From Mycobacterium deserti (GTDB lineage: Bacteria > Actinomycetota > Actinomycetes > Mycobacteriales > Mycobacteriaceae): 64,000 bases of DNA. The DNA is taken from NCBI RefSeq assembly GCF_025345615.1, contig NZ_JAODWD010000002.1, forward strand, positions 744,001 to 808,000, given 5' to 3'. The notes under the pieces were generated by a model. It saw only the letters and a list, made by a program, of their open reading frames with translations. It had not been told where the DNA came from and did not search any database. A program made the translations under genes and the position numbers. Below, one piece after another: positions 1 to 10,486 of this stretch. Position 1 is the stretch's first letter. Every line of letters begins with the position of its first letter.

Positions 1-445
1 GAAGGAGAACGCGGCCAGCTTCATCGAGGGCATCAGCCTGCTCGCCAATATGCGACTGTGCCCGAATGTGCCCGCACAGCATGCGATTCAGGTGGCGCTG
101 GGTGGCCACCAGAGCATCGAGGACCTGGTGCTGCCTGGAGGTCGACTGCTCGAACAGCGCGACGTGGCTTGGGAAAAGCTCAACGAGATCCCCGGGGTGT
201 CGTGCGTCAAACCGCGAGGCGCGCTGTATGCGTTCCCGCGGCTCGATCCCGAGGTGTACGACATCGTCGATGACGAGCAATTGGTGCTCGACCTGCTGCT
301 GCAGGAGAAGATTCTCGTCACGCAGGGCACCGGATTCAATTGGCCGACACCGGATCACCTGCGCATCGTGACGCTGCCGTGGGCCCGCGATCTGTCCAAC
401 GCCATCGAACGACTCGGCAATTTCCTGGCCGGTTACCGCCAGTAG
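1..445 (+). CDS. aspC: Alanine/aspartate-type aminotransferase, 3' part (AspC/AlaA)
   Basis: This is the C-terminal part (about 147 residues) of a fold-type I PLP-dependent aminotransferase; the start lies outside the window and the frame is open from base 2. Residues such as PRGALYAFPRLD and the PDHLRIVTLP stretch, which carries the substrate-carboxylate-binding Arg, match the small domain of the AlaA/AspC group. The family moves an amino group between alanine or aspartate and 2-oxoglutarate in the cytoplasm. Position next to rmlA fits the M. tuberculosis Rv0337c neighbourhood. The PLP lysine is not in the visible part, so substrate choice cannot be judged here. Confidence 0.88.
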   Translation, partial: KENAASFIEGISLLANMRLCPNVPAQHAIQVALGGHQSIEDLVLPGGRLLEQRDVAWEKLNEIPGVSCVKPRGALYAFPRLDPEVYDIVDDEQLVLDLLLQEKILVTQGTGFNWPTPDHLRIVTLPWARDLSNAIERLGNFLAGYRQ

Positions 446-473
446 CGCGACGCGTCGCCGAATGTAACGCCAC

Positions 474-498
474 GGCGGCAAACAAGCTTGTTTCCGCC
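474..498. terminator. Hairpin after aspC, around a perfect 14-bp palindrome
   Basis: The arms GGCGG and CCGCC enclose the perfect palindrome AAACAAGCTTGTTT, with one bulged C. It starts 28 bp after the aspC stop and ends 70 bp before the next gene. No T-run follows, which is usual for mycobacterial hairpin terminators. An operator for the downstream gene is the alternative reading. Confidence 0.4.
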
Positions 499-568
499 AC
501 TTCGTTAGTTCCGCGGATTGTCGGCCGGCGGACGCCGGGCGAACTGCCGTGCCCTCTACTCTGACCGC

Positions 569-1837
569 GTGACGCATTCCCATGCCCACTCGCATTCGCT
601 GCAGGGCCCCTCCCCACTGGGGCCGTTGGCGGCCAGGATCGTCGTCGGCTTGCTCGTCGCCATCGGAGTCGTCGTTCTGGCCTGCGCTGCATGGCTGTGG
701 CCGACTCAGCAGAAGGTCGACATCCCGCTGCCGTTCCAGAACGCCGCGGGTGGCGCCGTCACCACCGAGGGCGGGCACGTGGTCTCCAGCAGGGCGACGG
801 CGTGCGGCAGCTCGTCGGTGGGCCAGGTGCTGACGTCGGTTCCCGCGCCTGCCCAGGACGGCGGCGGCCAATGCGTCCAGACGCTGATCGCGATTGACTC
901 AGGCCCGAACACCGGCGCCAACACCGTGCTCGAGTTCAGCGGCGGACCAGGGCAACCGAATCTCGCCGTCGGCGACGAGATCAGGATCAGCCGCGAGGTC
1001 GACGAGACGGGAACGACGACCTACTCGTTCTACGACTATGAACGGGCGTGGCCGCTGTTCGGACTGGCCGCGGTGTTCGCGGTGGTGGTCGTCGCGGTCG
1101 CGGGGTGGCGCGGGCTGCGCGCGCTGATCGGCATCGTCGTCGCGTTCCTTGTGCTGGTGGCTTTCATGCTGCCCGCATTACGCGACGGGACGTCCGCCAT
1201 CCCCGTCGCGCTCGTCGCCTCGGCGGTGATCCTGTACGCCGTGATCTACCTGGCGCACGGTGTCAGCCTGCGCACCAGCGCGGCGCTGCTCGGCACCCTG
1301 ACCTCGCTGCTGCTCGCCGCGCTGTTGTCATGGGGCGCAATCGAACTGACGCACCTCACGGGTCTGTCAGAAGACCAGAACAACGAGGTGGCCGCCTACC
1401 TGGGCGACGTGTCGATCACCGGCCTGCTGCTGGCGGGCTTCATCGTCGGCTCGCTCGGCGTGCTCAACGACGTCACCGTCACCCAGGCGTCGACGGTGTT
1501 CGAAATGGCCGGCCTCGAGAACAGCTCACGGCGGACGATCTTCCTCGGCGCCATGCGCGTGGGCCGTGACCACATCGCGAGCACTGTCTACACGCTGGTG
1601 CTGGCGTACGCGGGCAGTGCGCTGCCGCTGCTGCTGTTGTTCAGCGTCGCCAACCGTTCTCTTGCCGATGTGCTGACCAGCGAGAGCGTGGCCATCGAGA
1701 TCGCCCGATCGGCGGTGGGCGGCATCGCGCTGGCGCTATCGGTGCCGTTGACGACGGGCATCGCGGCGGTGCTGGCCACCCCGCGCACCGCTACCGCTCC
1801 AGCAGTTCCATCAGGTAGGCGCCGTAGCCGGACTTGA
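569..1837 (+). CDS. YibE/F-like integral membrane protein
   Basis: A protein of about 422 residues. The GTG at 569 is chosen because it gives a short His-rich N-terminus ([10 protein letters not shown]) directly before the first membrane helix; an upstream in-frame TTG at 518 is less likely. After one N-terminal helix comes an extracytoplasmic region of about 110 residues with two Cys, then some seven hydrophobic helices (about residues 160-410). The helix pattern and the Gly-rich segment around [17 protein letters not shown] are those of YibE/F proteins, whose molecular role is unknown. The gene ends 47 bp inside the 3' end of convergent rmlA. Confidence 0.8.
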   Translation: MTHSHAHSHSLQGPSPLGPLAARIVVGLLVAIGVVVLACAAWLWPTQQKVDIPLPFQNAAGGAVTTEGGHVVSSRATACGSSSVGQVLTSVPAPAQDGGGQCVQTLIAIDSGPNTGANTVLEFSGGPGQPNLAVGDEIRISREVDETGTTTYSFYDYERAWPLFGLAAVFAVVVVAVAGWRGLRALIGIVVAFLVLVAFMLPALRDGTSAIPVALVASAVILYAVIYLAHGVSLRTSAALLGTLTSLLLAALLSWGAIELTHLTGLSEDQNNEVAAYLGDVSITGLLLAGFIVGSLGVLNDVTVTQASTVFEMAGLENSSRRTIFLGAMRVGRDHIASTVYTLVLAYAGSALPLLLLFSVANRSLADVLTSESVAIEIARSAVGGIALALSVPLTTGIAAVLATPRTATAPAVPSGRRRSRT

Positions 1838-2654
1838 GCAGCGTCTGCGCGCGGGCGGCCAACTGGTCGTCGTCGATGAACCCGACGCGCCAGGCCACTT
1901 CCTCCGGCACGCTGATCTTCAGGCCCTGCCGCCGTTCGAGGGTGCGCACGTAGTCGCTGGCATCCAGTAGCGAGTCGAATGTGCCGGTGTCGAGCCACGC
2001 GGTGCCGCGGGCCAGCACCTCGACCGACAGCCGGCCCTGCTCGAGGTAGGTCTGGTTGATTTCGGTGATCTCGTACTCCCCGCGCGCCGATTTTCGAAGC
2101 GATCGGGCGATCTCCACGACGTCGTTGTCGTAGAAATACAGGCCGGGCACCGCGTAGTGCGACTTCGGGGTCGCGGGCTTCTCCTCCAGCGACAGCGCCC
2201 TGCCGTCGTCGCTGAACTCGATGACTCCGTATGCCGACGGGTTCCCCACCCAGTACGCGAAAATCGCCCCGCCGTCGACATTTTGGAACCTGCGCAAGCT
2301 CGTACCGAGGCCAGGTCCATAGAAGATGTTGTCGCCCAACACCAAAGCCACCGAGTCGTTCCCGATGTGCTCGGCGCCGATGACAAAGGCCTGAGCCAGC
2401 CCGTCGGGCTGATCCTGCACCGCATAGCTGAGGTTGATGCCGAAACCGGAACCGTCACCGAGCAACCGCTGAAATGCCGGCGCATCGAAAGGCGTGGTGA
2501 TCAGCTGGATGTCGCGGATACCCGCCATCATCAACGTCGACAGCGGGTAGTAGATCAGCGGCTTGTCGTACACCGGCATCAATTGCTTGCTGACGCCCAT
2601 GGTGATGGGATACAGCCGCGTCCCCGAACCACCGGCCAGGATGATGCCGCGCAT
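1791..2654 (-). CDS. rmlA: Glucose-1-phosphate thymidylyltransferase RmlA
   Basis: RmlA joins glucose-1-phosphate and dTTP to give dTDP-glucose, the first step to dTDP-L-rhamnose, which forms the arabinogalactan linker and is essential in mycobacteria. The 287-residue protein opens with the nucleotidyltransferase loop [11 protein letters not shown] (residues 6-16) and has the sugar/nucleotide-site stretches [20 protein letters not shown] and EEKPATPKS. The ATG at 2654 gives the family's usual N-terminus MRGIILAGG; an ATG two codons earlier (2660) is possible and neither has a clear ribosome site. It follows the DinB-type gene by 25 bp and may be read with it. It ends convergently with the YibE/F gene. 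Confidence 0.95.
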   Translation of the reverse strand: MRGIILAGGSGTRLYPITMGVSKQLMPVYDKPLIYYPLSTLMMAGIRDIQLITTPFDAPAFQRLLGDGSGFGINLSYAVQDQPDGLAQAFVIGAEHIGNDSVALVLGDNIFYGPGLGTSLRRFQNVDGGAIFAYWVGNPSAYGVIEFSDDGRALSLEEKPATPKSHYAVPGLYFYDNDVVEIARSLRKSARGEYEITEINQTYLEQGRLSVEVLARGTAWLDTGTFDSLLDASDYVRTLERRQGLKISVPEEVAWRVGFIDDDQLAARAQTLLKSGYGAYLMELLER

Positions 2655-2679
2655 GGTCATGGTCGAGAAGTTACGCCAT

Positions 2680-3423
2680 TCAGAACTGCGTACGCTCCAA
2701 CCAGGCGTTCCAGACCGTGCCGTCGCCGAACATCTCCAACCCGAGTTCGTCGGCGGTCCTGCGACGCGTGATCGCAAGAAGCAGGTCGCCGGCGGTGCCG
2801 CGCACCGCCACGTCGCCCTTGCCGTGCTGATGTGACCACCACACGCCGTCGTCGTCGTGCACGATCGTCCACTCGCCGGTCGGTCCGAGCCGCCCGTCGG
2901 TGGCGTGCAGGTGCATCGTGTGGCCGCGTTCGAGCGGCGGGGGCGCCGTGCGCTCGATCGCCATCAACTCGACCCATTCGCTGATCGCGTCAGCGGCCAA
3001 CTCAGGCGACAGGTCATACGCGTGGCCGACCGCTAGCGCCGCGTCGGCCGTGTGCACCGTCACCTCGTGCAGGCGGCGCCGGATCCACCACCCGGCCGGG
3101 CGAGGTCCGAGGAACGTCCACACCCGCGCGGACCCGACACGGTCAACGGCGTCGACGATCAGCTGGGCACCTTCGTTGAGCCAGTCGATCGCGCCGTCCG
3201 GATCGTCGGGGGGCTTGCCGTCGCGGACCTCTCGAGGGTCAAGCGCCTCACTCCGGCGGTCGGCGATGATCTGTGCGGCCCACCGGTTGCCCCGTCCGAC
3301 GTGGCGGAAAAGCTGCTTGAGCGTCCAGTCGGGACACGTGGGCACGGGCAGAGACGAATCTGCACTGCGAATCAGGTCGCCGAACGATCGGGTCTGGTCG
3401 AGCAGCGCGGCTCGGAAGTCCAC
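2680..3423 (-). CDS. Mycothiol-dependent maleylpyruvate isomerase-type DinB protein
   Basis: A 247-residue protein of the MDMPI/TIGR03083 family, DinB-fold metalloproteins thought to use mycothiol in thiol transfer or isomerisation. The N-terminal helical bundle shows the family signature [18 protein letters not shown] near residues 27-44 and [15 protein letters not shown] near residue 120; the histidines are the expected metal ligands. The C-terminal part is the usual small alpha/beta domain. GTG start. The gene is 14 bp after the VOC gene and 25 bp before rmlA, so a P450-VOC-DinB unit is likely. The substrate is unknown. Confidence 0.82.
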   Translation of the reverse strand: MDFRAALLDQTRSFGDLIRSADSSLPVPTCPDWTLKQLFRHVGRGNRWAAQIIADRRSEALDPREVRDGKPPDDPDGAIDWLNEGAQLIVDAVDRVGSARVWTFLGPRPAGWWIRRRLHEVTVHTADAALAVGHAYDLSPELAADAISEWVELMAIERTAPPPLERGHTMHLHATDGRLGPTGEWTIVHDDDGVWWSHQHGKGDVAVRGTAGDLLLAITRRRTADELGLEMFGDGTVWNAWLERTQF

Positions 3424-3437
3424 GCCACGAACCTAAC

Positions 3438-3791
3438 TCAATACTCGACGCGGAAACCTCCGATGATGCTGATTGAGTTGCCGTCGGGATCGGTGACGGT
3501 CGAGAGCCGTACACCCTTATTGGCGTCGACGATCTCACCCGGCTCGAGTCCGCGACCGCTCACTTCGGCGAGGTGGCTTTCCAGGTCGTCGACGGCGAAG
3601 TTCAGCAGGCCCGAACCCGCCCGCTCGGCGTCGATGAACACCTGCACCCATGCGCCGGGCAACACCTGCCACTCCACCAGTGTGGGCATCGGATTGTTGT
3701 CGGCCGGTCGGCCGAACAACGAGCCGTACCACTCGCGGCTCTTGTCCAGGTCTGTCACCGGCACCACAGCCAGCACATGGTCTATCGCCAT
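3438..3791 (-). CDS. VOC (glyoxalase/dioxygenase fold) protein
   Basis: The start is the ATG at 3791, preceded by a strong ribosome site (GGGAGG). The 117-residue product has the beta-alpha-beta-beta-beta repeat of the vicinal oxygen chelate superfamily, from IDHVLAVVPVTDLDKSREWY to DPDGNSISIIGGF. A His is present near the start, but the C-terminal position where metal-dependent members carry Glu reads ISIIGG, so metal binding is doubtful and a ligand-binding role is possible. It lies 41 bp after the P450 gene and 14 bp before the DinB-type gene. Confidence 0.8.
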   Translation of the reverse strand: MAIDHVLAVVPVTDLDKSREWYGSLFGRPADNNPMPTLVEWQVLPGAWVQVFIDAERAGSGLLNFAVDDLESHLAEVSGRGLEPGEIVDANKGVRLSTVTDPDGNSISIIGGFRVEY

Positions 3792-3832
3792 GGATCGTTC
3801 CCTCCCGTTGATTCTCAGAGGTACCGACCCGC

Positions 3833-5164
3833 TCAGGCGGGCGAACTCATCGCGCGCGCGGTGCCCAAGGTGATCGGCAGTGATGCCCATCCCCGCAGGA
3901 CACGCGTTTCGCGGCGGCTGCCTACACCTGCGAGGCGCGCGTCGGGGAAGCGCTCGAAGAAGGTCCGCAAGCCCACCTCACCCTCCGCGCGCGCCAGCGC
4001 GGCACCGAGACAGAAGTGCCTGCCGCCGGAGAACGAGAGATGCTTGCCCGCGTTCTCGCGCTGCAGGTCGAAGGTGTGCGGGTCGGCGAACACCTTCGGG
4101 TCGCGGTTGGCGCCTGCCAGGTAGACGATGATGCCCTCGCCGCGCCGGATGCGGGTGCCCTCCACCTCGGTGTCCTCGGCGGCGATACGCGCGGACAGCT
4201 GCACGGGTGAGTCGAGCCGCAGAATCTCCTCGACCGCGGTGGGCCACAGTTCGGGTTGGGCCGCCAGCGTCTGCAGATGACCAGGGTTGTCGAGCAGCAT
4301 GCGAATGCCGTTGCCCAGCAGGTTGACTGTGGTTTCGAAGCCGGCGGCCAGCACCAGGCCCGCGGTCGCGAGCAGTTCCTTGTGGGTCAGCGGGCCGCCC
4401 TCGGCGGTCTCGGAGCCGCGGATGATCTGGCTCATCAGGTCGTCGCCCGGGTTACGGCGCAGTTCGTGCAGATGGTTCGACAGCCAGTCGTTGAAGCCCT
4501 CGATACCGCGGTACACCTTCTGGTACTGCGGCCAGGTCAGGCCGATATCGAGGCTGGGGGCACCGAGCTCACCGAACTCCAGGATGTGCGGTCTGGCCTC
4601 GTCGGGTACGCCGAGGATGTCGCCGATGATCGTGACGGGAAGCTGCGAGCAGTACCTGTCGACAACATCGACGGTGCCCTCCTCGTCTTCGAGATCGTCC
4701 AGCAGCGTGTTGGCGGCGTCCTGGACACGATCGCGGAGCGCGGCCACCGCACGGGGCGTGAACACCGACGACACCAGCTTGCGGTAGCGGGTGTGGTCGG
4801 GAGGCTCCACCGAGAGCATGGACGGCGGCTGAATCGGATGCAGCAGATCAGGTCTGGTGCGGGTGGCCAGCCACTGCAACGGTTTGGGCAGGTTGGTGCC
4901 GAGCCCGAAGACGTGGAACTCGTCCGACCGAAGGAGGTCGTTGGCGACCTTGTGGTCGACGGTCATGTAGATCGCCCGGCACTTCACGATCGGACCCCGC
5001 GCCCGCAGCTCATCTTGGAAGGCGACGGGGTTGGCCCGAATGTCCGGATCGATGAGCAACCGCCCCTGCGGATCGCCGCGACGGGCGAAGACCTTCGAGA
5101 TTCCGCGGATCACGCCGTGCACCGCGAACCATTGGATTCGCTGCTTGACCGGGTTCTGCGCCAT
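3833..5164 (-). CDS. Cytochrome P450, CYP140-like
   Basis: A 443-residue bacterial P450 with all core motifs: I-helix AGFETT (about 273-279), ExxR (E313-I-L-R316) and the heme-thiolate loop FSGGRHFCLG with Cys385. The N-terminus (KQRIQWFAVHGVIRGI) and overall pattern resemble mycobacterial CYP140 (Rv1880c in M. tuberculosis), as recalled rather than searched. The substrate is unknown, and no ferredoxin gene is adjacent. The ATG at 5164 has the ribosome site GGGAG; an in-frame TTG at 5179 would start inside the operator. It diverges from the tetR gene at 5230 over two matching inverted repeats, so repression by that TetR is likely. Confidence 0.9.
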   Translation of the reverse strand: MAQNPVKQRIQWFAVHGVIRGISKVFARRGDPQGRLLIDPDIRANPVAFQDELRARGPIVKCRAIYMTVDHKVANDLLRSDEFHVFGLGTNLPKPLQWLATRTRPDLLHPIQPPSMLSVEPPDHTRYRKLVSSVFTPRAVAALRDRVQDAANTLLDDLEDEEGTVDVVDRYCSQLPVTIIGDILGVPDEARPHILEFGELGAPSLDIGLTWPQYQKVYRGIEGFNDWLSNHLHELRRNPGDDLMSQIIRGSETAEGGPLTHKELLATAGLVLAAGFETTVNLLGNGIRMLLDNPGHLQTLAAQPELWPTAVEEILRLDSPVQLSARIAAEDTEVEGTRIRRGEGIIVYLAGANRDPKVFADPHTFDLQRENAGKHLSFSGGRHFCLGAALARAEGEVGLRTFFERFPDARLAGVGSRRETRVLRGWASLPITLGTARAMSSPA

Positions 5165-5177
5165 GATGCTCCCGTCC

Positions 5178-5197
5178 AACCGAATCGCGATTCGGTT
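5178..5197. promoter_or_regulatory. TetR operator 1: 20-bp perfect palindrome
   Basis: AACCGAATCG followed by its exact reverse complement. It lies 14 bp upstream of the P450 ATG in the divergent P450/tetR intergenic region. It shares the half-site CCGAAT with the second inverted repeat 14 bp away, which is strong internal evidence for a dimeric repressor site. Confidence 0.8.
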
Positions 5198-5210
5198 ATT
5201 TACCGGAGCC

Positions 5211-5230
5211 TACCGAATTACCATTCGGTA
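5211..5230. promoter_or_regulatory. TetR operator 2, overlapping the tetR start codon
   Basis: Arms TACCGAAT and ATTCGGTA with a 4-bp spacer. The last base is the A of the tetR ATG. The centres of the two repeats are 33 bp apart, about three helical turns. Binding here would block tetR initiation, which suggests autorepression. There is no room for a normal ribosome site, so the tetR transcript may be leaderless. Confidence 0.75.
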
Positions 5231-5850
5231 TGGCAAGGAAGCGGATACCGGCCGCGCAGCGGCGGGCGCGCATCCTCGACGCGGCCGTCGAGGTGTTCGC
5301 CGCGCATGGGTATTCCGCGGCAAAGATGCAGGACATCGCGGCGCGCGCCGGCGTTGTGCCGTCGGTGCTCTACGACCACTTCGCCTCGAAGCGCGAGCTG
5401 CACATCACGTTGCTCGAACTCCACGCCGCGCAGTTGCGCGACCGCTCGCTGCGCATCCGCGAGGGAATCTCCGTCGAGGAGTTGGTCCGCGACAGCATCG
5501 CGAGCTACTTCGCGTTCGTCGAGGAAGACCCGTTCATGTGGCGCGTGCTGCACCAGGATCCCCCGGCCGACGACGAGATCGCCGCCGTCTGTCGACGGAT
5601 CGCCGACCAGGGCACTGCGGGCATCGCCGAGCTGATCCGCTTCGGCGCGGGCGAGGCCACTTCAGTCAACGGCATTTCACTCGACGACGGGGCGTGGATC
5701 CTGGCCCGCGCAACACAATCGGCCAATGACGGCGTCGCGCGGTGGTGGTACGACAACCGCGACGTGCCGCGCGAACGTGTGGTCGAGATCGTCTTCATGT
5801 TCTTGTGGCAGGGCTTCGAGGGACTGATCAAACAGTCATCGACCGGTTGA
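5230..5850 (+). CDS. TetR-family repressor of the divergent P450 cluster
   Basis: A 206-residue TetR protein. The N-terminal helix-turn-helix runs from about residue 12 to 57 (AAVEVFAAHGYSAAKMQDIAARAG, then VLYDHFASKRELH). The C-terminal ligand-binding half is all-helical without a recognisable subfamily. The start is the ATG at 5230, inside operator 2. It diverges from the P450 gene and ends 15 bp inside the 3' end of udgA. Control of the P450-VOC-DinB run is inferred from the paired operators. The inducer is unknown. Confidence 0.88.
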   Translation: MARKRIPAAQRRARILDAAVEVFAAHGYSAAKMQDIAARAGVVPSVLYDHFASKRELHITLLELHAAQLRDRSLRIREGISVEELVRDSIASYFAFVEEDPFMWRVLHQDPPADDEIAAVCRRIADQGTAGIAELIRFGAGEATSVNGISLDDGAWILARATQSANDGVARWWYDNRDVPRERVVEIVFMFLWQGFEGLIKQSSTG

Positions 5851-7170
5851 CCCGCTTCTCCCCAGACAGAACACCCGCCAACCGGCGCTGCTCCACCGAT
5901 CGGCGTCGAGACAATTACGGCCATCGACAACAACTTTCGCGCGCACCGTGCCTGCGAGCTCACGCGGGTCGAGGTTCACGAACTCGCGCCATTCGGTGAG
6001 CACCAGCACGGCGTCGGCGCGGTCGCACGCCTCGAGCACCGAGGTGGAGTAGGTCAGCGTCGGAAACACCCGACGCGAGTTCTCCATCGCCTTGGGGTCA
6101 TAGACGTTGACGGTGGCACCGTTGAGCTGCAGCATGCCCGCGACGTTGAGCGCAGGCGAGTCTCGCACGTCGTCGGATTCGGGCTTGAACGCCGCACCGA
6201 GGACGGCGACGTTGGCGCCCAGTAGCGAGCCGCCGCAGGCCTTGGTGGCCAGTTCGACCATTCGGGTGCGACGGCGCATGTTGATGCTGTCGACCTCACG
6301 CAGGAAGGTCAGCGCGTGGTTGGCACCCAGTTCTCCCGCCCGCGCCATGAACGCGCGGATGTCTTTGGGCAGGCAGCCACCGCCGAACCCCAGTCCCGCG
6401 TTGAGGAAACGCCGCCCGATGCGGGGGTCGTAACCCAGCGCGTCGGCCAGCATCGTGACGTCGGCGTCCACGGCCTCGCACACTTCCGACATCGCGTTGA
6501 TGAACGAGATCTTGGTCGCCAGAAAGGCATTCGCCGACACCTTGACCAGTTCCGCGGTCTGCAGGTCGGTCACCAGCAGCGGCGCGCCCTCATCCAGCAG
6601 CGGTGCGTAGAGTTCACGGACGGCTTCCTCGGCGCGGGTCGACCCTTCCTGCACGCCGACGACGATGCGATCCGGGTGCAGCGTGTCGTGCACAGCGAAG
6701 CCCTCCCGGAGAAATTCGGGGTTCCACGCCACCTCCACGTCAACGCCGTCCGGCGCGAGCGCGCGCGCACGCTCGGCGAGTTCGGCCGCGGTTCCGACCG
6801 GCACCGTCGACTTGCCGATGATGACCGCCGACCGCCGCAGCCGCGGCACCAGCGAGTCGATCACCGCGTATACGTGGCGCAGGTCCGCGCCGTACTCGCC
6901 CTTCTTCTGCGGCGTGCCGACGCCGAGGAAGTGCACGTCGGCATGCTGGGCAGCGGCCTCGTAATCGGTGGTGAACTGCAGACGACCGGCAGCGAGGTTG
7001 TCCCGCAACATCTTCGGCAGGCCTGGCTCGTAGAACGGGATCTCGCCCGCCGCGAGCTTGGCCACCTTGCCGGGATCGATGTCGACGCCGATCACGTCGT
7101 GCCCGAGCTCGGCCATTCCTGCCGCATGAGTCGCGCCGAGATAGCCGGTGCCGAATACGGAACATCGCAT
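5836..7170 (-). CDS. udgA: UDP-glucose 6-dehydrogenase UdgA
   Basis: This enzyme oxidises UDP-glucose to UDP-glucuronate with two NAD+ and supplies glucuronate for cell-surface glycans. The 444-residue protein has the Rossmann motif GTGYLG (residues 7-12), the NPEFLREG substrate loop (about 150-157) and the catalytic cysteine in GFGGGCLPKD (Cys266), followed by the C-terminal UDP-binding domain. Length matches Rv0322. The ATG at 7170 has AAGAGG upstream. The gene stands alone between convergent tetR and the DUF7159-like gene. Confidence 0.95.
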   Translation of the reverse strand: MRCSVFGTGYLGATHAAGMAELGHDVIGVDIDPGKVAKLAAGEIPFYEPGLPKMLRDNLAAGRLQFTTDYEAAAQHADVHFLGVGTPQKKGEYGADLRHVYAVIDSLVPRLRRSAVIIGKSTVPVGTAAELAERARALAPDGVDVEVAWNPEFLREGFAVHDTLHPDRIVVGVQEGSTRAEEAVRELYAPLLDEGAPLLVTDLQTAELVKVSANAFLATKISFINAMSEVCEAVDADVTMLADALGYDPRIGRRFLNAGLGFGGGCLPKDIRAFMARAGELGANHALTFLREVDSINMRRRTRMVELATKACGGSLLGANVAVLGAAFKPESDDVRDSPALNVAGMLQLNGATVNVYDPKAMENSRRVFPTLTYSTSVLEACDRADAVLVLTEWREFVNLDPRELAGTVRAKVVVDGRNCLDADRWSSAGWRVFCLGRSGSTGR

Positions 7171-7250
7171 ACTGCCTCTTTAGGCAGCGGCGATGAGCTA
7201 ACTGCTACGCGACACGGGCCGGCAGACCAACGGCAGGTGACGAGCAGACG

Positions 7251-8855
7251 CTAGCCGCTGCAGAAGATGAGGAAGCACTGATTGCCTCCGCTGCCGCGAC
7301 CCGAGGATCCGCCGCCGTCGTAGTCGCCTGAGTCGCGGCCGTAGTCACCGCGCCCGTAGTCACCGGACCCGCGGGACCCGGAGTTCGATCCGCTGCCGTT
7401 CTGCCAGGGCGACTCCGGGTAGTCGGGCACTTGTGGCTCTTCGGGCTCGGGCAGCGGCGGGGTCCACGTCGGCCGGGGCGGCGTCCACGTCGGGGTGGGC
7501 GGTTCCCACGTGGGCGTCGGCGGTTTCCAGGTGGGGCGAGGGGCCTGCCACGGCGGCGTCCACGGATTCTGCCGCGGATACCGATACACCGGCGGCGGGT
7601 TGTAGATCGGCGGCGGGATGTAGGCAGGCACCGGCGCGGGCACCGGAGCCGGAGCCGCCGGTGCGGGCGCGGGTGGCGGCGCAATGGGAGCCGGCGGTGG
7701 AGCGGCGGGCGCCGGGGCCGGCGCCTCGACGAAGACGGTGCGCGGCGGAGCTTGCGGCGCCTGCTGCACGACCGGCACCGGCGGCTTGATGGTCTGCGCC
7801 GGAGGCGCGGGCGGGGGCGCCACGGCCGGTGCCGCTTCCCGCACGGGCGGCGGTGCGGGCGCCACGACGCTCGGCACGATCGCGCTCTGGCCGGGGCTGG
7901 GGCGCTGGTCGGCGGTGGGCCGGATGCTCACGGCCAACGAAATGACCAGTGCGACAACGCCGACGACGAAGACCGACGTCAACGCGCTGCCGACGAGCAG
8001 GAATGGCTTGCGCTCCTCATCGGCCGGGATCTCGAGGTCGGTCGGCGGTTCGTAGTCCAGGCCGGTGCTGCCCACCGGTGCCATCTGGGTCTCGGCGGCC
8101 GCAAGGCCGGCGTAGATGGAGCCGGCGGTGGTGCCGTCGGGATCCTGCGAGTAGGCCAGCCCGACGGTCGACGCCTCGAAGGCCGGGGCGTTGGCCGCGG
8201 CCAGGGCCGCACCGCGCGCCAGCGCGAGTTCGGGTTCGTCCGGCGCACTGACCGGCAGGCTGACCAGACCCTTGAGGTGGGCCTTCACCGAGCTGACGTC
8301 GACGCCGGAGCCGACGACGAACATGCCCTGCGGCGGCGACTCCTGCCGATCGACCGCTGCTGCCATTTCGGTCAGCACGGCCATGGCATCGTCGCTGTGC
8401 AGGCTGCGGCTCAACACCTTGACGACCGACCCGTCGTCGGTCTGCACGACCGACAGCGTCGCGGTGTCACGATCGATGAAGAACAGCGCGGTGGTGTCAT
8501 AACCGACCGCCCGCCCGACGGCTTGAGCCAGCGCTGCCGCGGCGTGGCTCGCGGAGACGAGCATGACGCCCTCGATGCCACGGGCGGCCAGCGCATCGCG
8601 CAGCGCCGACGCCTCGGCATGGTCACTCCACGTGACGCCGATGGACTTCAGATCGTGGCCGCCGCCCTCGGCGCTTTCTTGCGTTCCGAGGATCGCCGCC
8701 ACGACTTGGTCGGCCGCGCTTGACGTTGCCAAGCCGTCGTTCGACATGACGTCGAAGGTGTCGTGATCGACCGTCACCCCGTCCGCTTTTTCGCCTTCGA
8801 CCAGCACCATGCGGACCGTCGTAGGTGTCATCGACACACCTAATACGATGTCCAC
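7251..8855 (-). CDS. DUF7159-like membrane protein with Pro-rich exported tail
   Basis: A protein of 534 residues. GTG at 8855 is chosen because GGAGGGG stands just upstream and because it aligns with the paralogue at 29349. An N-terminal globular domain of about 240 residues begins VDIVLGVSMTPTTVRMVLVEG and ends with ELALARGAALAAA. One membrane helix (about residues 295-320, LLVGSALTSVFVVGVVALVI) follows, then a tail of about 200 residues rich in Pro, Ala and Gly with PPTPTW-type repeats and a Cys pair near the C-terminus. The topology suggests a cytoplasmic head and an exported tail. Function is unknown. The head looks like a degenerate actin-type fold (see findings). Confidence 0.78.
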   Translation of the reverse strand: MDIVLGVSMTPTTVRMVLVEGEKADGVTVDHDTFDVMSNDGLATSSAADQVVAAILGTQESAEGGGHDLKSIGVTWSDHAEASALRDALAARGIEGVMLVSASHAAAALAQAVGRAVGYDTTALFFIDRDTATLSVVQTDDGSVVKVLSRSLHSDDAMAVLTEMAAAVDRQESPPQGMFVVGSGVDVSSVKAHLKGLVSLPVSAPDEPELALARGAALAAANAPAFEASTVGLAYSQDPDGTTAGSIYAGLAAAETQMAPVGSTGLDYEPPTDLEIPADEERKPFLLVGSALTSVFVVGVVALVISLAVSIRPTADQRPSPGQSAIVPSVVAPAPPPVREAAPAVAPPPAPPAQTIKPPVPVVQQAPQAPPRTVFVEAPAPAPAAPPPAPIAPPPAPAPAAPAPVPAPVPAYIPPPIYNPPPVYRYPRQNPWTPPWQAPRPTWKPPTPTWEPPTPTWTPPRPTWTPPLPEPEEPQVPDYPESPWQNGSGSNSGSRGSGDYGRGDYGRDSGDYDGGGSSGRGSGGNQCFLIFCSG

Positions 8856-9056
8856 TGACCCCTCCAAAAAGTTTGCTACGCCGTTTATGGAATTGCTGGG
8901 CTCTCGTCCCGCACGAGCCGACAACTAGTAATTCATCGGCGTGACCAGCTGAAGCGTTACATCCGATGCGCATTTGCTGGCGGCTCTTAGGAACTCAACC
9001 CTACTCGGCTCAACGGCGAACCGCGTCCGGTGGTTCAAACGCAGCGGCGGGGGTTT

Positions 9057-10376
<1,320 letters not shown>

Positions 10377-10486
10377 TGGGGCTCCCTCCCAGTCGGAGAA
10401 GAGCTTGGCCATTGTTCGTTTCAGGCGCGGGGCGGATGTGTTTCGGCCATGTTTCGTGTTGCCGCGTCGTTACCGAATGCTCACCG

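Noticed and set aside
4256..5635. Long plus-strand open frame opposite the P450 gene and into tetR
   Set aside because: It is antisense to a clearly recognised P450, overlaps tetR out of frame, and has low-complexity composition typical of high-GC shadow frames.
7431..8723. 430-codon plus-strand open frame opposite the DUF7159-like gene
   Set aside because: Arg/Gly-rich mirror of a GC-rich Pro/Ala coding region, with no domain. The minus-strand gene has a strong ribosome site and a paralogue.
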